From a virus: a stretch of DNA of 64,000 bases. The stretch lies in IMG/VR virus record IMGVR_UViG_3300031215_000009, positions 1 through 64,000 of that record; one strand, given 5' to 3'. Position numbers and translations under genes: made by a program. Below the pieces are notes generated by a model, which was given only the letters and a program-made list of their open reading frames with translations, had not been told where the DNA came from and did not search any database. This document shows positions 43,916 through 53,038 of the stretch, piece by piece (the stretch's first letter is position 1; every line of letters begins with the position of its first letter).

Positions 43916-44246
43916 CGAGAATGGAGTATCAGAACTCCATATTATTTCTACAAAACAACAAATCTTATTAGCAATAAATTCTACTACGGTAGTGGAACGG
44001 ATAAAGAAAACTACATTAGTTAAAGACAAAAAAGGAAACAAATTTCATATCAGTCCAGATGATACTCGATATATAAGTGGTGAATTATTCGGACACACTA
44101 AAGGTGATTGGGTTTGGAATAATAGAATACAAATAAACAATATGATAAAAATAGCGAAAGAGTGGAAAGATTTTTATAGTTTAGTAAAATTATCTGAACT
44201 AAAATCACATTTAATAAGTAACAATATTAAATTTGAAAAATTATGA
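43901..44246 (+). pseudogene. Decayed GIY-YIG homing endonuclease
   Basis: From ATG 43901 a 40-codon frame reads MYLISREWSIRTPYYFYKTT, continuing NLISNKFYYGSGTDKENYIS, then TAA: the opening of a GIY-YIG domain. From GTG 43992 in another frame an 84-codon ORF continues with VKDKKGNKFHISPDDTRYIS and GELFGHTKG, a DNA-binding repeat of such endonucleases. The two overlap, suggesting an internal deletion that removed most of the nuclease domain. The second frame could still be translated from GTG. Its stop overlaps the gp47 ATG. Confidence 0.6.
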
Positions 44247-45295
44247 GTAAGGTTTTCGTGTGGTCTGACACTCATTTAGGTGCAAGGTCAAACTCAACAG
44301 AGTGGATGGATATAATGGAAGAAGCACATTTCAAATTCATTATTCCAACAATAAAAAAACATTTCAAAAAAGGAGACATCATCGTAAATTGCGGTGATGT
44401 TTTTGACAATAGAACCTCCGTTAACATTAAATCATTAGACTTAGGAATAAGGATTTATGAAGAATTAGGTAAAATTGGACCAGTTCACATCATTGCAGGG
44501 AATCATGACCTCTATTATAAAACTAATACAGAAGTAACCAGTTTAGATTCGTTGAAATACATTCCAAATGTAACTGTACACAAAGATGTAAATGTAATAG
44601 AACATGACAATCAAAAAATATTAATGATGCCTTGGAGGCGAGATATTAAAGAAGAAGCAGAAACCTTACAAGATTATCAAATTAATAACAATTGTGACTA
44701 TGCATTTATGCATGGTACTTTTTCGTTAATCAAATACAACAAATATGTGAACATACACGAAGACGAAGGAGCTAATCCAAAAAGTGCTGATGGTTACAAA
44801 AGAGTTTACACAGGACATATTCATTGGTCACAACAAAAAGGAAATATCAATGTTGTAGGTACACCTTATCAAATCACTAGAGGAGACTCAGGGAACAATA
44901 AAGGGATGTTTATATTAGACCTTGCCACAGGTAAAGATACGTTCTATGAGAACACTATATCACCTAAATTTATACAGTTTACAATAAATAATATAGATAA
45001 AGACCAACTAATGGAAATACACGCATTAAGTAAAAACAACTTTGTTGATATTAACATTAAAGAAAAGTTATTATCATCAAGTTCATCTAAACTTACAAAA
45101 GTATTTCATAAGATTGGAGAACAAACTAGAGTATTAAATATTTTCCCAATTGAAGAAGATTATGGGGAAATAGACGAAGACTCATCTACATTAGATGCAA
45201 AAGAACTTATTAATAAAGAAATTAACAATAGGTTTCAGGGTGAAGATAACAAAAAAGCAAGAAAGATTTTTGAAGACTTGTTTAAAGGAATATAA
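44243..45295 (+). CDS. 47: Recombination nuclease subunit gp47 (Mre11/SbcD-like)
   Basis: 350 residues, T4 gp47 339. All calcineurin-like phosphoesterase motifs are present in order: SDTHLGARS, CGDVFDNR, AGNHDLYY, MHGTFS, TGHIHWS. With gp46 it processes DNA ends for recombination-dependent replication and host DNA degradation. The gene is followed 5 bases later by gp46, as in T4. Confidence 0.92.
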   Translation: MSKVFVWSDTHLGARSNSTEWMDIMEEAHFKFIIPTIKKHFKKGDIIVNCGDVFDNRTSVNIKSLDLGIRIYEELGKIGPVHIIAGNHDLYYKTNTEVTSLDSLKYIPNVTVHKDVNVIEHDNQKILMMPWRRDIKEEAETLQDYQINNNCDYAFMHGTFSLIKYNKYVNIHEDEGANPKSADGYKRVYTGHIHWSQQKGNINVVGTPYQITRGDSGNNKGMFILDLATGKDTFYENTISPKFIQFTINNIDKDQLMEIHALSKNNFVDINIKEKLLSSSSSKLTKVFHKIGEQTRVLNIFPIEEDYGEIDEDSSTLDAKELINKEINNRFQGEDNKKARKIFEDLFKGI

Positions 45296-45300
45296 CAATT

Positions 45301-46959
45301 ATGAAATTACTTAAATTAGAATATAAAAACTTTAATTCATACGGGAACAAAGTAACTCGAGTTGAATTTAATGATAAAGGTGAAATGATAATGCTTATCG
45401 GTCAATCTGGCCATGGTAAATCTACAATTAGAGAAGTTATTTCATATTTGATTTATGGTAAAGTTCAAGAAAAGAAACTTGGGGATCTCCCCAACAGAGT
45501 TAACAAATCTCTTTGGGGAAAAATCACTTTAGGGGCAAAGGGTTCAATTATAACTATTGAACGTGGTATTGCACCAAAAGTGTTTAATGTATGGATTGAC
45601 AATGTAGAACAAGAAGTTGCTGGAAATAGTAACATACAGGGTATAATCGAAGATGATTATATGAAAATTCCACAATCTACATTTGACAATGTTATATCAA
45701 TTTCTGTTGATAAATTCAAGTCATTCTTGACAATGAAACCATCAGACAAAAGAAAAATCTTAGACCAAATCTTTGGTATAATATTCTTTAATAAAATTCA
45801 CGATTCTTTAAAAGAAAATGTTAAACAATTCAACATTGAAATAAAAAACTTAGATGGACAAGCAAGAGTATTACTTGACAATAAGAAATCAATTCAAGAT
45901 AAGTTGGAAAAGATTGACAAAGATAAATCAAAAGATATTACAGATAAATTAGAAGAGGTTGTTTCACAAATAGAAGAATTAAGTACATCTTTAACAGATT
46001 TAAACAATAAGTCTGAATTAGTATCTGAAAAGTCTAATTTAGCCTTTGAAAAAATGACAAAATTGACAAAGACTAAAAATGATTATGCATATAAAATAAA
46101 GGATTGTACAGAAAAACTAAAACTTTATGATAATGAAGAATGTCCAACTTGTGGATCAGATTTAACCGGGGAAATACATAAGAAATATCAAGAAAAGGTA
46201 AAAGAAGATAAGATTGCATTTGAAGCTGAGATTGAAACGACTAAAGATGCAATAACTAAAGTAAAACTAGTTACAATCTTGATTGACAATAAGAAACGAG
46301 AATTAAATGATTCTATTTTTGACATTAGATTAGGATTAGATAAATTACACACAACACAAAACACTTTATTAAAACCTAAAGAAGAAAAAAGTGAATTTGA
46401 TTCTGTATTACAGAACACTATTAAAAAAATTGATGAAATTCTATTAAACATAGAAGAAAATAAAAAGAATGAATTTTTATACACTGAATTAGGTAAAATA
46501 TTTGGTGATGATGGGGTTAAGTTACAAATTACAAGAAACTTTTTACCAAGTTTTAACAAGTCTATCAATGAGATTAGTAAGAAATTACATTTCCCATATA
46601 AAATTGAAATAGATGAAAAGTTTAATAGTAAGTTGTTATATATTGGGGAAGAAATTAATACAAAGACATTAAGTACAGGGGAACGTAAAAAAGCAGATTT
46701 TGCTGTGTTAATTTCTTTGATTCATATTATGAAAAGAAACTATCCAAATATCAATTTATTATTCTTAGATGAAATATTAGCGTCACTTGATGCTAATTCT
46801 ATACACGAAGTATTGTCATTGATAAGAACAATTGTAGATGAATTGGATTTGAATGTATTTGTTATTAATCATTCAACTCTACCCAAGGAAATGTTTGATT
46901 CAGTTTATTCTGTAAATAAAGTAGCAGGATTTAGTGAATTAGAGATAAATCCTTGTTAG
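45301..46959 (+). CDS. 46: Recombination nuclease subunit gp46 (Rad50/SbcC-like)
   Basis: 552 residues, T4 gp46 560. Walker A IGQSGHGKST (about 33-42), long coiled coils on both sides of a zinc hook CPTCGSDL (about 281), ABC signature LSTGERKKADF (about 457) and Walker B LLFLDEILASLD (about 486). It drives gp47 nuclease activity. The coiled-coil arms are short, as in phage versions. Confidence 0.92.
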   Translation: MKLLKLEYKNFNSYGNKVTRVEFNDKGEMIMLIGQSGHGKSTIREVISYLIYGKVQEKKLGDLPNRVNKSLWGKITLGAKGSIITIERGIAPKVFNVWIDNVEQEVAGNSNIQGIIEDDYMKIPQSTFDNVISISVDKFKSFLTMKPSDKRKILDQIFGIIFFNKIHDSLKENVKQFNIEIKNLDGQARVLLDNKKSIQDKLEKIDKDKSKDITDKLEEVVSQIEELSTSLTDLNNKSELVSEKSNLAFEKMTKLTKTKNDYAYKIKDCTEKLKLYDNEECPTCGSDLTGEIHKKYQEKVKEDKIAFEAEIETTKDAITKVKLVTILIDNKKRELNDSIFDIRLGLDKLHTTQNTLLKPKEEKSEFDSVLQNTIKKIDEILLNIEENKKNEFLYTELGKIFGDDGVKLQITRNFLPSFNKSINEISKKLHFPYKIEIDEKFNSKLLYIGEEINTKTLSTGERKKADFAVLISLIHIMKRNYPNINLLFLDEILASLDANSIHEVLSLIRTIVDELDLNVFVINHSTLPKEMFDSVYSVNKVAGFSELEINPC

Positions 46960-46970
46960 TTAAATAGACT

Positions 46971-47771
46971 ATGAGCGAAACTTATAACAATTATCAAAAC
47001 AAGGATGATGTATTATTCCGTAATTTGATAATCGGAACATTAAATGCAATTGATGATAGAATATTCTGGAATAATGTTATTGATAACAAAAAGACCAAAG
47101 TAGAAGTACCAGTAAATTTTACTGTTGCTGGATCAGAAAGGTTTATGAGTGATATATTTCTAAATTCAGATGAATTAAAATCAGAAGGAAAAGCAACAGG
47201 TCTTTATGAAAAGTTTCCAAGAGCGACATTGAGTTTGCAAGGTATAGGATTACAAGAAGAATATTTAGCGAATAAGTTCAAACGAGCAAATTTCATTAAA
47301 CAAGAAGGTAATGAAGTCAGAGAATTCAATGCAGAATTTATGGAAGCCCCTTTTAAAATGGACTTTGAAATTACTATTCACGTAGATTCCATAGTAGATA
47401 TTTTTAAATGTATAAATTCGATATTTTCAAACATGTATAAAAATGTATATTTCTATGTCGATGTGTTTAGTGTGAAGGTACCATGTTATTTTGCAATCCC
47501 ACCAGATATAAATAAGGAAAGGTTAGTTAACTTTGGTCTATCGGATAAAAAAGAAATAAAAATAACATTTCCAATAGAAGTACAAGCAAGTTATCCATTA
47601 TTCAAAGATAAAACAGAAATTTTTGCAGGAAATAGAATGGAGAATATAATTGCTAATATTTATACAATTTCCGAAAAACCTAAAGATACTGATTCTGCAG
47701 GTCGAAATATCGTAGTTACAAAAGATGTGTGGCCAACTGGAAATAATTCTGGTTCAACCTACAATGATTAA
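46971..47771 (+). CDS. Tail sheath stabiliser gp15-like
   Basis: 266 residues, T4 gp15 272. The pattern fits gp15: LFRNLIIGTLNAIDD, KTKVEVPVNFTVAGSERFM, FPRATLSLQGI, APFKMDFEITIHVDSIVDIF and CINSIFSNMY. gp15 caps the tail terminus and joins it to the head. A TTAAATA box at 46960 is only four bases before the ATG, so it is doubtful as promoter. Identification is by remembered pattern. Confidence 0.5.
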   Translation: MSETYNNYQNKDDVLFRNLIIGTLNAIDDRIFWNNVIDNKKTKVEVPVNFTVAGSERFMSDIFLNSDELKSEGKATGLYEKFPRATLSLQGIGLQEEYLANKFKRANFIKQEGNEVREFNAEFMEAPFKMDFEITIHVDSIVDIFKCINSIFSNMYKNVYFYVDVFSVKVPCYFAIPPDINKERLVNFGLSDKKEIKITFPIEVQASYPLFKDKTEIFAGNRMENIIANIYTISEKPKDTDSAGRNIVVTKDVWPTGNNSGSTYND

Positions 47772-47774
47772 ATA
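47768..47774 (+). promoter_or_regulatory. Putative late promoter (TTAAATA)
   Basis: Box in ATGATTAAATAAG, 29 bases before the ATG at 47804. Confidence 0.45.
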
Positions 47775-47803
47775 AGTAAATAAGAAAAATAAAATACAAT
47801 AAA

Positions 47804-49345
47804 ATGAGAATTAACGTTATTGAAAAATTAGGACTATATGAAAAACTAAAAGGGTTATCTGCAAGTCTTAACGAACACGAAGTATCTCAAACGATTTGCA
47901 ACAAAGCAATACACGATTTGAAAAGTGGGTTTACCGCAAGTAAATTTAACTTATACTTAGAACAATTAAAAGAATATGATTGGATTACAGATGTTGAAAG
48001 TTTCCTTGAATCAGTTGACACATTTATAAACGAAAACAAATACGGGTTAGAACTTGAAAGAATAATGAACAAATTGGATGGTATTAACACATACGTACCA
48101 GTTGTTGAATCAATCAAAAGTTTAGTAGCTCTTGAAGAATCAGAAATTAAAAACAGTCTTCCATCATTATCAAAATTCAAATTCGAACCAAATGTTAAGA
48201 GATTAATAGAAGGTTTCGAAAGAGAAGAGTTTAATGTACAAACTACGGCAAAAGCAGAAATTACAAGTTCACCTGTGTCACCTGTTATGCAATTAGAAGA
48301 AGGATTTGTATTCACTTCTAAAAGCGGTAACTATATGGTAGCAAATGACCTTACTAAAGTTGAAAAATTTACAGGTAAAGTTAGTGCTGAATTTGCAAAA
48401 GCAAACCAAGCTTTGAATATGTTTACTTACAAAGGTAACAACACATTTGAAGCAGTATTACCAAAAGCAACGTTTAAGATTGTTACAAGTGAAAAAGGTA
48501 ATACAATGACTATCAATGAAAGTGTAATTGAAAACAAAGAACAATTATCTAAAGTATTGAAAAACGCAGGATTTATTGATTATACTAATACTAAAGTGAG
48601 ATCACTTGTTGAATTCATGTATGAAAAAGCAAACGATTTTATAGAAATTGATTTTGTTAAATCGGTTGAAACTATCAAAGAAAACTTTGAAGTATTCAAA
48701 ATGGCAAACAATGAAGTATCTATTTCTAAATTCGATAAAGTTTCAAGAGGGTTTGTATTAGAATCATTAGACATTGAAGATGTTGAAGAGTTAAGTGAAT
48801 CATTAAAGAAAAATTATGATTTAGATTTCAATCATGTTCTTGAAGGATTACACATCAATGTTGATTCTTTAGAGTTTAAAGGATTAGTAGAAGGAATTGA
48901 TATAACTAAACTTGTTGATATGACTAAAACTGATGAAATTTACGCTAAGATTGACGAAGCAGTTGCAAAGTACAACGAATTAAATGTTGAAAATAGAGCA
49001 AATGTTGAAGCTGAATTCAAAACTTTATCAGAAATGGAAGACACATTAAAGAGTGATGAAGTTCAATTTATCGTTGAAACAAAGAAAGTCTTAGTTGAAA
49101 AACTAGATGAAGGTGAGGAGTTAGAGAAGTCTATCGCTATGTTAAACGAAGAATTAACTACTTTGTTAATAGAAAAGAAAAAGGTTTCCCCAAAGGAAGC
49201 AAAAAAAAGATTAGAAGAAATTAGAAAATCTTTAAAAGCGGAAAACATTAGTTATGGTGAAATTGCAGAACTTGAAGCACTTTCAGCATATATTGAAGAT
49301 GATGATATAGAACTTAGACAAGCAGCTGGATTACCAGAAAATTAG
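47804..49345 (+). CDS. Predicted helical structural protein
   Basis: 513 residues, mostly helical and Glu/Lys-rich, with a central beta domain (about 155-235: GFVFTSKSGNYMVAND, TFKIVTSEKGNTMTI). The C-terminus is a long charged helix with EELEKSIAMLNEELTTLL. No known family. Position between tail completion and head genes, and a late-type promoter, point to an abundant virion or internal head protein. Confidence 0.55.
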   Translation: MRINVIEKLGLYEKLKGLSASLNEHEVSQTICNKAIHDLKSGFTASKFNLYLEQLKEYDWITDVESFLESVDTFINENKYGLELERIMNKLDGINTYVPVVESIKSLVALEESEIKNSLPSLSKFKFEPNVKRLIEGFEREEFNVQTTAKAEITSSPVSPVMQLEEGFVFTSKSGNYMVANDLTKVEKFTGKVSAEFAKANQALNMFTYKGNNTFEAVLPKATFKIVTSEKGNTMTINESVIENKEQLSKVLKNAGFIDYTNTKVRSLVEFMYEKANDFIEIDFVKSVETIKENFEVFKMANNEVSISKFDKVSRGFVLESLDIEDVEELSESLKKNYDLDFNHVLEGLHINVDSLEFKGLVEGIDITKLVDMTKTDEIYAKIDEAVAKYNELNVENRANVEAEFKTLSEMEDTLKSDEVQFIVETKKVLVEKLDEGEELEKSIAMLNEELTTLLIEKKKVSPKEAKKRLEEIRKSLKAENISYGEIAELEALSAYIEDDDIELRQAAGLPEN

Positions 49346-49390
49346 TATAAATAAAATAAATTACATAAAAAACGTATTTAATATATACAT

Positions 49391-49420
49391 AAAGGGGAAA
49401 CAATTATGTTTCCCCTTTTT
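49391..49420 (+). terminator. Rho-independent terminator
   Basis: Stem AAAGGGGAAAC / GTTTCCCCTTT. An in-frame ATG at 49406 lies inside the hairpin, which argues for the later ATG 49436 as the gp55 start. Confidence 0.85.
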
Positions 49421-49435
49421 AAATTTAAGAAATAT

Positions 49436-50182
49436 ATGTCAAAAACTAAAAATTATCTAAATAAAAAAGATTTGTTAGAAGAAATCTACAAATCAAGAGC
49501 ACAAGACGAACTTACAACAAAATGTGTAGAAATGTTAATGTTACTTGCAAAAAAGACTATTCGAAAACTTTATTACAAATGTGAAGATGATAAAGAACAT
49601 GCACTATCAGAAGCATATTACGATTTGGCAAAGAATTGGCGAGGATTTGATCCAGATTACGCAAAGTTTCATGGTTATGCAGATTTAAAACCAGGTGATG
49701 AAATTAGAGTTTATCCAGAAAAAGGTTCAGATAGGACAGCAGCCGCAATTGTAGTAGAAAACTATCCAGTAGAAACTCTTATAGAAGAAGAAAAAAAACG
49801 TTTAGTTAGTTTAGGTAAAAGAGAAATAACATTTGAACATATTAAAGAAGATGAAATTGTTATTTTTAGATTCTTAAAAAAAGGGGTTAGAAAATCTAAA
49901 TCTAATCCAGAAGAAGATTATACAACATCAATGGTAGATGTTACAGGTTCAGATACTATCAAATTAAATTATATCGTTAAGAAAAACCTTAGAGATATTG
50001 ATATATTTGAAAAAGAACAAATAATTATCAAAGACCCAAATCCATTTTCCTTTTTTACATCAGCATGTATCAATGGTTATGCAAAAGGATGGAAAAGATT
50101 ATATCCAAAGAAATCGAAAGGATTGTTACTTAGTATAGATTCTGGATATAATACAGACGGCGATGGTATGCATTCAATATAA
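49436..50182 (+). CDS. 55: Late transcription sigma factor gp55-like, with internal insertion
   Basis: 248 residues from ATG 49436. The N-terminal 83 residues (NYLNKKDLLEEI, HALSEAYYDLAKNWRGFDPD) and C-terminal 50 (PNPFSFFTSACINGYAKGWK) resemble T4 gp55 (185 residues), whose sequence reads NYVNNKELLQAI and FDETKYKNPHAYITQACF. About 115 residues (84-200) of basic, beta-type sequence separate the two parts. gp55 directs host RNA polymerase to late promoters when coupled to the sliding clamp. The recurrent TTAAATA box is the presumed target. Confidence 0.7.
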   Translation: MSKTKNYLNKKDLLEEIYKSRAQDELTTKCVEMLMLLAKKTIRKLYYKCEDDKEHALSEAYYDLAKNWRGFDPDYAKFHGYADLKPGDEIRVYPEKGSDRTAAAIVVENYPVETLIEEEKKRLVSLGKREITFEHIKEDEIVIFRFLKKGVRKSKSNPEEDYTTSMVDVTGSDTIKLNYIVKKNLRDIDIFEKEQIIIKDPNPFSFFTSACINGYAKGWKRLYPKKSKGLLLSIDSGYNTDGDGMHSI

Positions 50183-50208
50183 TATCCCATCAAATTAATT
50201 TAAACCTT

Positions 50209-50238
50209 AAACCTCTATCATTTGATAGGGGTTTTTTT
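50209..50238 (+). terminator. Rho-independent terminator
   Basis: Stem AAACCTCTATC / GATAGGGGTTT (one G-T pair) and a seven-T run. Confidence 0.85.
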
Positions 50239-50256
50239 GTGTCTATTAAATAATAT

Positions 50257-50736
50257 ATGAATATTAAGAACTTGAAACCAACAATGAATGGAAGAACAAA
50301 ACAAGGATATTTTAACATATCTGAATCCGTTAAATATATTGGAGCAGTAAAGAAAGTAATTTATAGGTCCTCGTGGGAACAACGTTTTTGTATTTGGTGT
50401 GAAAGAAGTCCAGTAGTAGAAAAATGGTCTTCAGAATCAATAGTAGTGAAATATCATTGTCCAATAGACAATAGAGTTAAGAATTACTATCCAGACTTTT
50501 TAGTTAAAATGTCAGATGGTAAAACTTGGTTAGTTGAAGTAAAGCCCGCACAGGAATATAAAAATCCACCATCAAAACCTAAAAGAAAAACAAAGAAATC
50601 ATTGAAAACTTATGAATATCTGATGAAAAATTATATAGTAAATACCTCGAAGTTTAAGTCTGCAATTGCATTTTGTGATTCAAAGGGGTGGACTTTCTTT
50701 GTTGCAGATGAAAATTGGTTCAAAACTAAGAAATGA
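50257..50736 (+). CDS. 4: Head completion protein gp4-like
   Basis: 159 residues, T4 gp4 (gp50) 150. Clear correspondence: VIYRSSWEQRFCIWCERSP, VEKWSSESIVVKYHCP, YYPDFLVKMSDGKTWLVEVK and YIVNTSKFKSA. The layout (D ... EVK) is that of a PD-(D/E)XK nuclease fold. It finishes filled heads before tail joining. Its stop overlaps the next gene's ATG. Confidence 0.85.
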   Translation: MNIKNLKPTMNGRTKQGYFNISESVKYIGAVKKVIYRSSWEQRFCIWCERSPVVEKWSSESIVVKYHCPIDNRVKNYYPDFLVKMSDGKTWLVEVKPAQEYKNPPSKPKRKTKKSLKTYEYLMKNYIVNTSKFKSAIAFCDSKGWTFFVADENWFKTKK

Positions 50737-51341
50737 TACTAAAAGAAATAAATCAAGAAGTTAGGTCTAAGGGAGTTAAAATTGCAGAAAAAGAAGCTGA
50801 TAATTGGTTATCATCTGCAAAAAATAACCCAAGAGACTCAACTGTTGTGTTTTGTGAAAATCAAATGATGCAAGTTGGTAAAATAAACCAATTTAGTTAT
50901 AATCCCAAAGGTAAAGACACTTTAGATTATTATGACAAAAAACCTTTAGTTCTTAGTTTAGGTGTTGTGCATAAGAAAAAAATGAGATATGAATTAGGAA
51001 TAAACTTAAATTTTATTCCCGCTCCATATAAATGGTTCATATTAGATAAAGTTCAAAGAACATATAGTGGTTTCTTTAATAGACAAAAAGATGGTAGAGC
51101 ATCAAACGATGCATTAAAACAACCACAAATAATGTACAAATATAGAGCAATAAAGGCAATGTTATCTCAATATGGATTTGAATTTGCAATTAGAATGTAC
51201 ATCCCAAGTAGAAAATCAAGAGTTTATTGTATTAATTATAATAGTTGGGTAAACGCCTCCTTTTTAAAGAAAGAAAACTTTTCTGGTATCACATATAGTG
51301 AAATGATAAAAGAGTTTCAAAAAGCGAAAAATTCGAGGTAG
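50733..51341 (+). CDS. Conserved phage structural-type protein
   Basis: 202 residues. The segment INQFSYNPKGKDTLDYYDKK followed by PLVLSLGV and LGINLNFIPAP recalls a motif widespread in T4-type myoviruses (F-x-Y-x-PK ... YYD ... PLV ... GLN), but I cannot name its T4 counterpart. In T4 the gene after gp4 is gp53 (baseplate wedge); similarity to gp53 was not seen. Overlaps gp4 by four bases, so translationally coupled. Confidence 0.5.
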   Translation: MILKEINQEVRSKGVKIAEKEADNWLSSAKNNPRDSTVVFCENQMMQVGKINQFSYNPKGKDTLDYYDKKPLVLSLGVVHKKKMRYELGINLNFIPAPYKWFILDKVQRTYSGFFNRQKDGRASNDALKQPQIMYKYRAIKAMLSQYGFEFAIRMYIPSRKSRVYCINYNSWVNASFLKKENFSGITYSEMIKEFQKAKNSR

Positions 51342-51348
51342 TTAAATA
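51342..51348 (+). promoter_or_regulatory. Putative late promoter (TTAAATA)
   Basis: Box in AGTTAAATAATAT, 24 bases before the portal ATG. Confidence 0.45.
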
Positions 51349-51372
51349 ATATAATAAAAAGATAATTAAAAT

Positions 51373-52983
51373 ATGGCATCTATATTCAATAGAAGTGGGG
51401 CAAATAGCAATAATCCCAATGTAAATAATAAATCATTCAGAAACACTTCTTTAAGAAAGTTATCTGGAAGAGGATATGATTTCAAGGATAGTGTAATATC
51501 AAATTCAGAAGCAATTGGTTCTATTGAGAATCAAATTGGTTGGGAAGATAACAATAACCTGTTACGTTATGGTTATGACACTAATAATATGGATCAATTA
51601 TATGATTTTTCATATTCTGATGTATATTCAAAGAAAAACATTCCCTTTTTTGACCAAAACTATCCTGAAAAGATAAAACAACTTAGAAGTTATGCATTAC
51701 AAGATGAAATTGAAATGATTCTCGATACATTGACAGATGAAGTAGTTGTTTACAATACAGATAGATATTTTGCAGATATTTCTTGGGAATCAGACCCAAA
51801 TATGAAAGACGAGTTTTCTCAAATCATAAAAGAAAACTTAAATGATAATTTCAAAAAGATATATAATCTATTTGGATTTAAAAATGAGAACACAGCTTGG
51901 CACTTTGTAAAGAAGTTTTTAGTTGATGGTTATTTATCATACGAAATCATTTGGGATAATTCAAAAACAAACATTATTGGTTTCAAAGAATTAGATCCAG
52001 TTTCATTAACACCAAAAATTTATGAAGATGGTACTCGTGGATGGGTTCAATATCCAATGGACCAAGTTAAGAAACGTGAATTAACGGACGCCCAGGTTAT
52101 TTTCTTATCTTATTCAGCAATCAACAACGAAAATAGAGTATCGTACACTGAGAGACTTGTAAGGTCGTTTAATCTATTGAGAATCATGGAACAAACAAGA
52201 ATTATTTGGTCTGTTGTGAATAGTTCATACAAAACTAAATTTATTATTCCAGTTGGTGGAAAGTCTAAACAAATGGCAAAACAAACATTAGGTTCATTAA
52301 TGCAGTCTTATAGAGAGAATGTAGATTTTGATAATGAATCAGGAGAATTAAAAATCAATGGTAAATCAATGATGCCTTTCTCTAAAGAATATTGGATCCC
52401 AGAAGGGGAACAAGGAACACCATCAATTGAAAATATTGGGAATGATGGACCAGATTTATCAGATACAGACAAATTAAAATATTTTGTTGATAAATTAATT
52501 CAAGTTTCTAAAATTCCAAGAAATAGATTTATGAAAGAAGAATCTCCAAGATGGGAATCTTCAGCTGAAGGATATACAAGAGAAGAAATATATTTCAGTA
52601 GGTTTATTGACAGATTAAGAGGTAAAATTCAAGAAGTTTTATTAAGACCTGTAATTTTACAAACTAAAAGAGATATTAAAGAATTAGCAGAGGATCCGAT
52701 GTTTGATTCAAAAGTTAATCTAAACTGGACAAGATATGATGTTTTTGAAAAAATAAAGGAAACTGAATTACTACAAAGAGAATTAGATTTAATTAGTTCA
52801 GCAAAAGACTCATTAATTGACTATGATGCAGAAGGTAACGAAATTAGATTTTTTGCATCCGAGTTTTTAGTGCGAAAATACTTGACATCATTGACAGAAA
52901 CTGATTTAAAGTTGAACAGAAAACTGAAAGCACAAGAAGATAAAGCTATGAAAGATAACCTACCAGATGAACAAGAATTTTAA
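51373..52983 (+). CDS. 20: Portal protein gp20-like
   Basis: 536 residues, T4 gp20 524. Features of the family: LRSYALQDEIEMILDTLTDE, AWHFVKKFLVDGYLSYEIIW, the GFKELDPVSL strand, and a C-terminal stem/wing part with IPRNRFMKEESPRWESS and FIDRLRGKIQEVLLRPV. It forms the dodecameric DNA channel and nucleates prohead assembly. Followed by the protease-scaffold fusion and gp23, the canonical T4 head order. Confidence 0.88.
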   Translation: MASIFNRSGANSNNPNVNNKSFRNTSLRKLSGRGYDFKDSVISNSEAIGSIENQIGWEDNNNLLRYGYDTNNMDQLYDFSYSDVYSKKNIPFFDQNYPEKIKQLRSYALQDEIEMILDTLTDEVVVYNTDRYFADISWESDPNMKDEFSQIIKENLNDNFKKIYNLFGFKNENTAWHFVKKFLVDGYLSYEIIWDNSKTNIIGFKELDPVSLTPKIYEDGTRGWVQYPMDQVKKRELTDAQVIFLSYSAINNENRVSYTERLVRSFNLLRIMEQTRIIWSVVNSSYKTKFIIPVGGKSKQMAKQTLGSLMQSYRENVDFDNESGELKINGKSMMPFSKEYWIPEGEQGTPSIENIGNDGPDLSDTDKLKYFVDKLIQVSKIPRNRFMKEESPRWESSAEGYTREEIYFSRFIDRLRGKIQEVLLRPVILQTKRDIKELAEDPMFDSKVNLNWTRYDVFEKIKETELLQRELDLISSAKDSLIDYDAEGNEIRFFASEFLVRKYLTSLTETDLKLNRKLKAQEDKAMKDNLPDEQEF

Positions 52984-53000
52984 GGTTAAATTCAAAAGGA

Positions 53001-53007
53001 TTAAATA
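53001..53007 (+). promoter_or_regulatory. Putative late promoter (TTAAATA)
   Basis: Box in GGATTAAATATTAT, 31 bases before the protease ATG. Confidence 0.45.
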
Positions 53008-53038
53008 TTATAAATTAAGACAAAATTAATTAATACAA

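Noticed and set aside
46960-46966. TTAAATA box before gp15-like gene (and a similar one at 50246 before gp4)
   Set aside because: Only four bases separate the box from the ATG, so a usual leader could not form; not listed as a promoter.
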